Shown: one piece after another, positions 12,329 to 18,243 of the stretch
How positions within the stretch are numbered: position 1 is the stretch's first letter
Layout: each line of letters begins with the position of its first letter
Assembly: GCA_036266155.1 (NCBI GenBank)
Contig: DATANR010000062.1
Span: 1 to 18,243, forward strand
Length of the DNA stretch: 18,243 bases
From: SIAJ01 sp036266155
GTDB taxonomy: Bacteria > Planctomycetota > Planctomycetia > Gemmatales > Gemmataceae
Direction: 5' to 3'
Program-made: the position numbers and the translations under genes
Notes under the pieces: generated by a model
Told to the model about the DNA's origin: nothing
Seen by the model: the letters and a program-made list of their open reading frames with translations, nothing else
Databases searched by the model: none

Positions 12329-14842
12329 ATGACTCTCCGCGCGTCCGTCATCGCCGTTGCATTATTCACACTCCCGTTGCGTGCGGCCGAGCCCGTGGAC
12401 TATACGCGCGATGTGAAGCCGATCTTCACGGCATTTTGCATCGGTTGCCACGGCCCAACCAAACAGAAGGGTGAGCTGCGCCTCGATAGTAATGCTGGTA
12501 TCAAGAAGGGCGGAAATTCCGGGCCAGTGATCGTCGCGCAGAAATCGGCCGAGAGTATGCTGTATCACGCTCTTGTCGGCGACCGGCCAGACATCGCGAA
12601 GATGCCGCCGACCAAGGACGGGCCGTCGGCCGAGCAGATCGCGACGATCAAGCGGTGGATCGATGAAGGCGCGAAGGGGCCGGACAAGGAGGTTGCGATT
12701 GCCGAGAGTGGCACGCGCTCTGAGCACTGGTCATTTCAACCAGTGCGGCGGCCGGCGCTGCCGATGGTCAACATGCCGGCCTGGCCGCGGAACGGGATCG
12801 ATTACTTTGTCCTCGCCCGATTGGAGAAAGAGCAGATCGCCCCGTCGCCGGAGGCCGACAAGGTCACGCTCATTCGCCGTTTGTCGCTCGATCTGACGGG
12901 ACTGCCGCCCACGCCCGCGGATGTGGATGCGTTCCTGAAGGACACTACGCCAGTCGCTTACGAAAGGCTCGTTGATCGACTGCTCGATTCGCCGCATTAT
13001 GGCGAGCATCAAGCCCGGCAGTGGCTCGACATGGCCCGCTATGCCGACTCGAATGGATTCACGATCGACGCTCCGCGGTCGATCTGGAAATATCGCGACT
13101 GGGTGATCAACGCGTTCAACAGCGACCTGCCTTTCGATCAGTTCACGATCCAGCAACTTGCCGGCGACCTGTTGCCGAAGCCGACGACCGAGCAACTTGT
13201 AGCGACCGGCTTTCATCGGAACACGATGATCAATCAGGAGGGCGGTATCGACCTGGAACAGTTCCGCGTCGAATCGGTGGTTGATCGCGTGAACACGACT
13301 GGGGCCGTCTGGCTCGGCCTCACGATCGGCTGCTGCCAGTGCCACGACCACAAGTTCGATCCGCTCAAGCAGCGCGAATATTACCAGTTCTTCGCGTTCT
13401 TCAACAATTGCGACGAGCCCAATCTGGAAATCCTGTCGCCGGCCGACGAGGTTCGCCGCAAGCAGGTGCAGGAAGCGCTGGCGGCCGTCGAGGGGCAACT
13501 CCGGCATCTCGACCCGACATCGCTCGATGCGGTCGAACGGTGGGAACGCGGCCTGACGGACGAGACGCGACACGATGTGCCGAAGAAGATCGCCGACATC
13601 TTCCTGGTCGCGGTCAATGGGCGGAATGCCAAGCAGAAGCAGACGCTCGAAGCCGCCTATCGTGCAAACGATTTGACGCGGCACGTGGTCGGCGGCCTGA
13701 CCAATCCGCTTGCGGCTGCATTTCACGCGGAAGCGTATGTTGCGCGCAACGAACTGGTAAAGGCGCATGAAGCGTTGAAGAAGCGCGAGCCGAACATCGT
13801 CACGACGATGGTGGTGCGCGAACGGAAGACGCCGCGGGAGACGCACATCTTGTTGGGTGGCGACTTCACGCGCAAGGGCGTGAAGGTGGGGCCAGGCTTC
13901 CCCGCGGTGTTGCCCGCTACGCCGCAAGCGGCGACGCGGCTCGATCTTGCGAAATGGATTGTGGATCCGGCGAATCCGCTCACGGCGCGGGTGGCAGTCA
14001 ATCGCGCGTGGGGACAGTTCTTCGGGTTGGGGATCGTGGAAACGGACAACGACTTCGGCGTGCAGGGCACGCCGCCCTCGCATGCCGAGTTGCTCGACTG
14101 GCTGGCGAGCGAGTTTGTGGCGAACAAGTGGTCGACCAAGACATTGCACAAGCGGATCGTGATGTCGGCGACCTATCGCCAATCGTCGAAGACTAGACCG
14201 GAACTCGAGCGCGTCGATGCCCGCAATCGGTTGCTTGCGCGCCAATCGCGCGTGCGGGTGAACGCCGAGGTCGTTCGCGACGTCGCACTCGCGGCCAGCG
14301 GCCTTTTGTCGGGGAAAGTCGGCGGGCCGAGCGTCTTCCCGCCGCAGCCGGACGGCATCTACAAGTTCACGCAAGTCGACAAAGGCTGGAAAGCCAGCAC
14401 CGACGACGATCGCTTTCGACGCGGCATGTATACGTACTTCTGGCGCTCGGCCCCGCATCCGCAACTGGTGACGTTTGACGCGCCGGACGCCTCGGTGACA
14501 TGCACGCGCCGCAATCGCTCAAATACGCCGTTGCAGGCGCTGACGTTGTTGAATGACGCCGGCTTCTACGAATACGCCCAGGGGCTGGGCTCCCGCATCC
14601 TGCGCGAGCAGTCGGGGGACGCGATTGCCCGGCTGCGGTATGCCTTCCGCGTGTGTTTGTCGCGGGAGCCGACCGACCACGAGTTGCTCCGCCTGCGGTC
14701 CTTCCTGAACCGTCAGCGGGCCGATCTGTCCGAGCGACCGGGCGAGGCAAGAGCTATTTCCCCGAACACTCCGGAACAGGCGGCGTGGGTCATGGTGGCG
14801 CGAGTGCTATTGAATCTCGACGAGTTCATTACGCGGGAGTAG
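12329..14842 (+). CDS. Exported PSCyt1-DUF1549-DUF1553 protein
   Basis: An 837-residue planctomycete protein. It has a signal peptide (MTLRASVIAVALFTLPLRA before AEP) and an N-terminal PSCyt1 cytochrome-like domain (about 22-115) with a canonical C37-I-G-C40-H41 heme site. DUF1549/PSCyt2 follows (about 156-360) with C335-C-Q-C338-H339, then a linker and DUF1553/PSD1 (about 535 to the end). The ATG at 12329 is chosen because it places the signal peptide at the N terminus. The frame stays open 486 bases further upstream, but that part lies opposite the GNAT gene. No Shine-Dalgarno site is evident. Compared with the gene at 255-2666, it has the classic CxxCH PSCyt1 form and lacks Ig-like domains. 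It is followed after 3 bases by a DUF1501 gene, the usual partner. Function unknown; two heme sites are inferred from motifs. Confidence 0.94.
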   Translation: MTLRASVIAVALFTLPLRAAEPVDYTRDVKPIFTAFCIGCHGPTKQKGELRLDSNAGIKKGGNSGPVIVAQKSAESMLYHALVGDRPDIAKMPPTKDGPSAEQIATIKRWIDEGAKGPDKEVAIAESGTRSEHWSFQPVRRPALPMVNMPAWPRNGIDYFVLARLEKEQIAPSPEADKVTLIRRLSLDLTGLPPTPADVDAFLKDTTPVAYERLVDRLLDSPHYGEHQARQWLDMARYADSNGFTIDAPRSIWKYRDWVINAFNSDLPFDQFTIQQLAGDLLPKPTTEQLVATGFHRNTMINQEGGIDLEQFRVESVVDRVNTTGAVWLGLTIGCCQCHDHKFDPLKQREYYQFFAFFNNCDEPNLEILSPADEVRRKQVQEALAAVEGQLRHLDPTSLDAVERWERGLTDETRHDVPKKIADIFLVAVNGRNAKQKQTLEAAYRANDLTRHVVGGLTNPLAAAFHAEAYVARNELVKAHEALKKREPNIVTTMVVRERKTPRETHILLGGDFTRKGVKVGPGFPAVLPATPQAATRLDLAKWIVDPANPLTARVAVNRAWGQFFGLGIVETDNDFGVQGTPPSHAELLDWLASEFVANKWSTKTLHKRIVMSATYRQSSKTRPELERVDARNRLLARQSRVRVNAEVVRDVALAASGLLSGKVGGPSVFPPQPDGIYKFTQVDKGWKASTDDDRFRRGMYTYFWRSAPHPQLVTFDAPDASVTCTRRNRSNTPLQALTLLNDAGFYEYAQGLGSRILREQSGDAIARLRYAFRVCLSREPTDHELLRLRSFLNRQRADLSERPGEARAISPNTPEQAAWVMVARVLLNLDEFITRE

Positions 14843-14845
14843 GGG

Positions 14846-16270
14846 ATGACGGGATCATCGCTGATACAAACGCGTCGCCACTTCTTCCGCGACTGCGGCG
14901 TCGGTCTCGGCGGCATGGCCCTGAGTTCGCTGATGGCCAACGCCGCGCCCGCGGCCAATCCGCTGGCGCCGCGGGCGCCGCACTTCAACCCCAAGGCCAA
15001 GGCGGTCATCTTCCTGTTCATGGCCGGCGGGCCGAGTCAGTTCGAGTTGTTCGATCCAAAGCCGGAACTACAGAAACTGCACGGCCAGCCGATCCCCGAG
15101 TCGTTCGTGAAGGGCAAGCGCTTTGCCTTCATGGACACGTTCTCGAAGGAACGGCCCAAGCTGCTCGGCACCAATCGCAAGTTCGCTCGTTATGGCAAAT
15201 CGGGAGCGTGGGTTTCCGAGTGTTTGCCGCACTTCGCGAATGTTGTCGACGAGGTCGCCTTCGTTCGCTCGGTGGCGACCAACGTGTTCAATCACGGCCC
15301 GGCTAAGGTGTTCTTCAACACGGGCTCACCGCAGTTCGGCCGGCCGGCGATGGGCTCGTGGGTCACCTACGGCCTCGGCAGCGAGTCGACCGATTTGCCC
15401 GGCTTCGTCGTCCTGCAATCCGGTCCGCGTGGACCGCGTGGCGGGGCAGCGCTCTGGTCGAGCGGATTCCTGCCGACGACGTTCCAGGGCGTGCCACTGC
15501 GCTCCGGCGGTGACCCGATCATTAACCTTTCATCGCCGGCGGGCGTAACGCGCGACCGGCAGAAGGACGTGATCGACGCAATCAAGGACCTGAACAGCGA
15601 TCGGCTCGACGTGACGGGCGATCCGGAAATTGCCACGCGCATCGCATCTTACGAGATGGCCTATCGCATGCAGGTTAGCGCGCCGGAGCTGATCGATCTG
15701 TCAAAAGAAGATTCTCGGACGATCGACGCCTATGGCGCCAAGCCCGGGGCCGCGTCATTTGCGAACAATTGTCTGCTCGCCCGGCGACTCGTCGAGCGCG
15801 GCGTCCGCTTCATTCAGCTCTATCACACCGATTGGGATCATCACGGCGACGCGGTCAATAACCTCGGCAAGGGGCTTGACGCCGTCTGTCAACAGGTCGA
15901 TCAACCGATGGCGGCGCTCGTGCGCGATCTCAAGCAGCGCGGCCTGCTCGATTCGACACTCGTCATCTGGGGCGGCGAGTTTGGCCGTACTCCGATGGGC
16001 GAGATCCGCGACTCGGTCGGCCGCAACCACCACATTGACGCATACACGATGTGGCTCGCCGGCGGCGGCATCAAGCCGGGCATCTCGATCGGCGAAACGG
16101 ACGAGTTCGGCTTTGCCCCGACAGCCGACCGCGTGCATGTGCATGACTTGCAGGCGACGATCCTGAACCAACTCGGTCTGGAGCACACGAAACTGACGTT
16201 CAAGTTTCAGGGCCGCGACTATCGGCTCACGGACGTACAGGGCGAGGTAGTCAAGAAGCTCTTGGTCTGA
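14846..16270 (+). CDS. DUF1501 protein, Tat-exported (copy C)
   Basis: A 474-residue DUF1501 protein. The leader TRRHFFRDCGVGLGGMALSS is a twin-arginine signal. Landmarks are FLFMAGGPSQFELFDPKP, VFNHGPAKVFFNTG, YHTDWDHHGD, and GGEFGRTPMGE with GRNHHIDAY near the C terminus. It differs from copies A and B at several family positions (GRNHH instead of GRDHW, and a PSQFELFDPKP start). It therefore belongs to a different subgroup, the one paired with PSCyt1-type proteins. GGGAG at 14835-14839, within the end of the preceding gene, serves as the ribosome-binding site, which suggests translational coupling. The substrate is unknown; the protein should act outside the cytoplasm. Positions 16271-16327 after it hold only a weak 7-base inverted repeat. 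Confidence 0.93.
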   Translation: MTGSSLIQTRRHFFRDCGVGLGGMALSSLMANAAPAANPLAPRAPHFNPKAKAVIFLFMAGGPSQFELFDPKPELQKLHGQPIPESFVKGKRFAFMDTFSKERPKLLGTNRKFARYGKSGAWVSECLPHFANVVDEVAFVRSVATNVFNHGPAKVFFNTGSPQFGRPAMGSWVTYGLGSESTDLPGFVVLQSGPRGPRGGAALWSSGFLPTTFQGVPLRSGGDPIINLSSPAGVTRDRQKDVIDAIKDLNSDRLDVTGDPEIATRIASYEMAYRMQVSAPELIDLSKEDSRTIDAYGAKPGAASFANNCLLARRLVERGVRFIQLYHTDWDHHGDAVNNLGKGLDAVCQQVDQPMAALVRDLKQRGLLDSTLVIWGGEFGRTPMGEIRDSVGRNHHIDAYTMWLAGGGIKPGISIGETDEFGFAPTADRVHVHDLQATILNQLGLEHTKLTFKFQGRDYRLTDVQGEVVKKLLV

Positions 16271-16327
16271 ATGAAGCGTGCGTTTCGTTCAACAACACAC
16301 ACACCCCAGAAACGAAATACGGACAAC

Positions 16328-16714
16328 TCAGGTTTCCGACGTATCTTCTTCAGAGATAATTGTTTCCGACTGAATTGCTCGGAATACATCTTCGAGCCCG
16401 CGAACCGACTCCAGAAACGAAAGCGCTGCCATCTCGAAATTCGTATGAGCGGACACGCGTTTGTGTTCGCGAGCGAACAGGTCGGCGCCTTTGCGAAGTT
16501 TCGGCAGCTTGCCCTTGAGTCGCCGCAGATAGGTCGCGTGGTCGCCTTTGAGAAACGCCGGCTCGACGGCCCGAATCGAATCGTACAGTAGGCGTGGAAT
16601 CTCGACGAGTTGCTCGTCCTCCATCACCTCATCGGCGTGCTTCAAGAAAGTGCGAATCATCCAAAGGTGAGCGAGTTGCCCATTGAGCCGTTCGATGGCT
16701 TCGGCAGGGGACAT
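16328..16714 (-). CDS. Hypothetical protein, alpha-helical, planctomycete type
   Basis: A 128-residue soluble protein that opens MSPAEAIERLNGQLAHLWMI and appears almost entirely helical, with many charged residues (EVMEDEQLVEIPRLLYD; LRRLKGKLPKLRKGADLF) and a SAHTNFEMAALSFLESV segment. I recognise the pattern as one recurring among uncharacterised planctomycete proteins but know no function. No signal peptide or catalytic motif is seen. The ATG at 16714 is chosen: the frame stays open upstream, but that part runs through the inverted repeat at 16724-16825 and into the sigma-like gene. No Shine-Dalgarno site is visible. It is the last gene of a same-strand minus series. Confidence 0.72.
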   Translation of the reverse strand: MSPAEAIERLNGQLAHLWMIRTFLKHADEVMEDEQLVEIPRLLYDSIRAVEPAFLKGDHATYLRRLKGKLPKLRKGADLFAREHKRVSAHTNFEMAALSFLESVRGLEDVFRAIQSETIISEEDTSET

Positions 16715-16723
16715 GGTGCAATT

Positions 16724-16825
16724 GTAGCCTTCTCGCTCCGCGAGAAGAGAGCAAGGCACGTCCGAAAATGAGATTTGTATCTGTCCGACCGGGCTTGCAA
16801 TCCTCTCGCGGAGCGAGAGGGCTAC
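16724..16825. repeat. Paired hairpin element (REP/MITE-like) filling an intergenic gap
   Basis: The two 24-base ends 16724-16747 and 16802-16825 are inverted copies matching at 22 of 24 positions, both starting with GTAGCC when read inward. Each end is itself a hairpin: CTTCTCGC/GCGAGAAG around 3 bases (16729-16747) and CCTCTCGC/GCGAGAGG around 3 bases (16802-16820). The spacer of 54 bases shows no gene. The element ends 10 bases from the sigma-like stop codon and 10 bases from the next start codon. Confidence 0.85.
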
Positions 16826-16835
16826 GTCTTTGAGA

Positions 16836-17426
16836 CTACGCGTGCAATTCCTTCCGCACCTTGCGGATGGCCTTGTACTTTTCGTCGCTGATGCGTTCGA
16901 CCGTCGTGGCCAATTCCTCGGCAATCTCCGGGACTGACCAGCCGTCACAGGTGAGCCGCAGGATTTGCTGTTGCCGTTGGCTCAGCACCTTGTGCGACAC
17001 TTTTTCGAGTTCTTCGTGCAGTTCGTTCCGCGTCGATTCGGGACCGTAACGTCGGTCGGCGACTTCGTCGACGAGGCCGGACGCCTTTCGGGCACGCTGG
17101 GTTCGCTTCTTGACCGCGTCGATCGCTCGCAGGAACTCGCGGCGATCCTCGCCCTCGTCCTGCTTCAAGAGCGTCGGCCACTTCTCGGCCTCGACCGTTT
17201 GCAGGAGCCGTACGAGCACTTCCTGCGTGCAATCGGTCCAGCTATCGGGATGCAGACGGGCGTTCCGCCAGCAGACCTGGCAATAGCGGGAAATGTCCTG
17301 AACGGCCTGGTCGCCCGGCTGGGGACCGGCGGCCTTGGCGTCGGAACCAACGGCGGACAGGGCGGTGCCCGCGACAACCGCGGCCATCAAGCGTCGCGAG
17401 ACGGCGGCGGGGAGGAACTTCTTCAT
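16836..17426 (-). CDS. Sigma-70-like protein with signal-peptide-like N terminus
   Basis: A 196-residue protein. The C-terminal part (about 147-196) matches sigma-70 region 4: LSQRQQQILRLTCDGWSVPEIAEEL, then a recognition-like helix and a basic tail KYKAIRKVRKELHA. An upstream part (about 44-75, SRYCQVCWRNARLHP with DCTQEVLVRLLQ) resembles sigma region 2, and a charged helical stretch lies between them. Oddly, the N terminus (MKKFLPAAVSRRLMAAVVAG, ending in an AKA/AG cleavage-like site near residue 32) looks like a signal peptide or membrane anchor, with an SRR pair. A CxxC is present at C49-C52. GAGG lies about 10 bases before the ATG. A perfect TATAAT lies 42 bases upstream. It could be an ECF-like sigma factor, a membrane-tethered regulator, or a domesticated relative; the DNA-binding family call is likely, the sigma activity uncertain. 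Confidence 0.8.
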   Translation of the reverse strand: MKKFLPAAVSRRLMAAVVAGTALSAVGSDAKAAGPQPGDQAVQDISRYCQVCWRNARLHPDSWTDCTQEVLVRLLQTVEAEKWPTLLKQDEGEDRREFLRAIDAVKKRTQRARKASGLVDEVADRRYGPESTRNELHEELEKVSHKVLSQRQQQILRLTCDGWSVPEIAEELATTVERISDEKYKAIRKVRKELHA

Positions 17427-17467
17427 GGTGGGTCGGCCTCAAACACAACCGTGAGACGGCATCAAGG

Positions 17468-17473
17468 ATTATA
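17468..17473 (-). promoter_or_regulatory. Perfect -10 hexamer upstream of the sigma-like gene
   Basis: Read on the minus strand, 17473-17468 is TATAAT, the exact bacterial consensus. It lies 42 bases before the ATG of the sigma-like gene, which allows a leader of about 35 bases. No good TTGACA-type -35 hexamer is found at the usual spacing. Instead the palindrome at 17490-17517 occupies that place, consistent with activator control, although a chance match cannot be excluded. Confidence 0.45.
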
Positions 17474-17489
17474 CGGACGTCGACTTACC

Positions 17490-17517
17490 AATATCTCGCC
17501 CAAATGGGCCGGATATT
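17490..17517. repeat. Palindrome between the two minus-strand genes (operator or terminator)
   Basis: Arms 17490-17501 and 17506-17517 pair at 10 of 12 positions around an AAAT loop (core AATAT, then CCC/GGG). It lies 25 bases after the stop of the secreted hypothetical gene and 16 bases upstream of the TATAAT of the sigma-like gene. It may end the upstream transcript, though no T-run follows, or may bind a regulator. Confidence 0.5.
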
Positions 17518-17541
17518 TGCCATCCGTAACTCTTTGCCTAT

Positions 17542-18117
17542 TCAGCGGATGCGAACGACGTTCCCGACGGGTGGCGCGTCGGCCAGCGGCGGTTCGCGAC
17601 TTTCGACCGCTCCGGCGGGGACCACATCGGTTTGTAAGAGGCGTTCTTTCGCCATGATCCCATAGTCGCTGCCTGGAGCCAGTTTGACCACTTCGCGATA
17701 CCACAAGCGGGCCTCAGCGGCATCGCAGGAGCGGAAGTGCATCTCGGCGACTTCAAAGGCGGCACGGGCTTTCCATGCTGCGATTCCTTTGTCGACATAC
17801 ATGGGCGGGACCCCGTAGCCGATGCTCGCTCGGATCGGAATGTCGAGGTCCGGCGTTTCGACGCCTGGTATTTGCACTCCAACTACATTGCCGCCAGCTT
17901 GCCGGACGGTCGGGAGCATCGGAGTCGTTGGCTTGTCTTCTCGAATCTGCGCCGGCAGCAATCGTGGCGGCGGGGCCTGCTCAACCTGGAAATGCTCTTC
18001 AGTCACGACCGGTGTGGCCTTGCCCTGGATCTCGGTCGGCCCCGGCTTGTCGGCCGCGATCAGACCGCCAGACATTACCGCCGAAAGTCCCCACACTCGC
18101 CAGGCTTTCCTTGCCAT
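17542..18117 (-). CDS. Secreted hypothetical protein with short TPR-like helix region
   Basis: A 191-residue protein I do not recognise. It has a Sec-type signal peptide (MARKAWRVWGLSAVMSGGLIAA before DKPGP). A proline-rich, probably unstructured part follows (EQAPPPRLLPAQ; PTTPMLPTV), then IGYGVPPMYVDKG and a helical pair resembling a tetratricopeptide hairpin (AWKARAAFEVAEMHFRS with AEARLWYREVVKLAPGSDYG). A short proline-rich tail ending VGNVVRIR closes it. TPR-like pieces mediate protein contacts, so an extracytoplasmic scaffold is possible, but no function can be assigned. GGGAGGG lies 9 bases before the ATG and supports the start. It precedes the sigma-like gene on the same strand; a separate promoter there suggests the two are not strictly one operon. 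Confidence 0.75.
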   Translation of the reverse strand: MARKAWRVWGLSAVMSGGLIAADKPGPTEIQGKATPVVTEEHFQVEQAPPPRLLPAQIREDKPTTPMLPTVRQAGGNVVGVQIPGVETPDLDIPIRASIGYGVPPMYVDKGIAAWKARAAFEVAEMHFRSCDAAEARLWYREVVKLAPGSDYGIMAKERLLQTDVVPAGAVESREPPLADAPPVGNVVRIR

Positions 18118-18135
18118 TGCGCGTTCCCTCCCTGG

Positions 18136-18160
18136 ACCGCGCCGGTGTACCCGGCGCGGT
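18136..18160. repeat. Perfect 10-bp hairpin in the leader of the secreted hypothetical gene
   Basis: ACCGCGCCGG (18136-18145) and CCGGCGCGGT (18151-18160) are exact reverse complements around a 5-base loop. The hairpin lies a few bases upstream of the Shine-Dalgarno sequence of the gene starting at 18117. An outer pair, GCGTTCCC (18121-18128) with GGGAACGC (18184-18191), encloses it and would cover part of that Shine-Dalgarno sequence if it formed. Confidence 0.75.
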
Positions 18161-18165
18161 GCGGG

Positions 18166-18193
18166 AGGATATCGATAGTTCGCGGGAACGCAA
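18166..18193 (-). promoter_or_regulatory. Possible promoter of the secreted hypothetical gene
   Basis: On the minus strand TTGCGT (18193-18188) and TATCCT (18171-18166) are separated by 16 bases, a plausible -35/-10 pair. Transcription would begin near 18159, at the foot of the hairpin at 18136-18160. Both hexamers deviate from consensus, so this is a tentative call. The remaining bases to 18243 hold nothing recognisable. Confidence 0.3.
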
Positions 18194-18243
18194 GAGCAAA
18201 GGCGAGCGGAGCCGCGTCAGCGGCCCGATGATGTCTTTGAACG

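Noticed and set aside
12731..14464. A 577-codon open frame on the minus strand opposite the PSCyt1-DUF1549-DUF1553 gene
   Set aside because: It is fully antisense to a gene with clear domains, and its translation is arginine/histidine-rich low-meaning sequence, as expected in GC-rich DNA.
1..18243. CRISPR array, insertion sequence or prophage
   Set aside because: No regularly spaced direct repeats, transposase, integrase or phage structural gene was seen on either strand.

Overview
The window looks like a chromosomal segment of a planctomycete (Planctomycetota, probably a Pirellulales- or Gemmatales-like lineage). The basis is the protein families: two genes combining DUF1549 (PSCyt2) with DUF1553 (PSD1), three DUF1501 proteins with twin-arginine leaders, a planctomycete-type cytochrome domain (PSCyt1), a PPC-domain surface protein and a secreted ThuA-domain protein. 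The sequence looks GC-rich by eye. I cannot name a species.

Layout. (1) 1-9367, plus strand: a probable operon for exported proteins. It runs DUF1549/DUF1553 protein with Ig-like domains, small DUF3052 protein, two tandem DUF1501 proteins, a large PPC-repeat protein and a ThuA-domain protein, followed by tRNA-Gly(CCC) at 9449-9519. (2) 9550-12208, minus strand: an RNase HI-like protein with a C-terminal extension, then a GNAT acetyltransferase and an amidohydrolase arranged as a tight pair. (3) 12329-16270, plus strand: a second module, PSCyt1-DUF1549-DUF1553 followed 3 nt later by a DUF1501 protein. (4) 16328-18117, minus strand: a secreted hypothetical protein, a sigma-70-like protein with a signal-peptide-like N terminus, and a conserved-type hypothetical protein.

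How the genes may work together. In both plus-strand modules a protein with heme-binding-like CxxCH or Cx4CH motifs is paired with Tat-exported DUF1501 proteins. Such pairs recur in planctomycetes, but their biochemical role is not established. Export, cytochrome-like motifs, PPC modules and ThuA together suggest extracytoplasmic macromolecule or sugar processing; this is inference.

Most notable pattern. Many gene junctions carry a different palindromic or inverted-repeat element (41-97, 2679-2735, 3141-3260, 5985-6092, 9369-9431, 16724-16825, with further hairpins at 17490-17517 and 18136-18160). One of them (5985-6092) runs into the coding sequence and appears to encode the hydrophobic core of the PPC protein's signal peptide. 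No CRISPR array, insertion sequence or phage gene was seen. No gene-free stretch exceeds 300 bases; the longest is 1-254.
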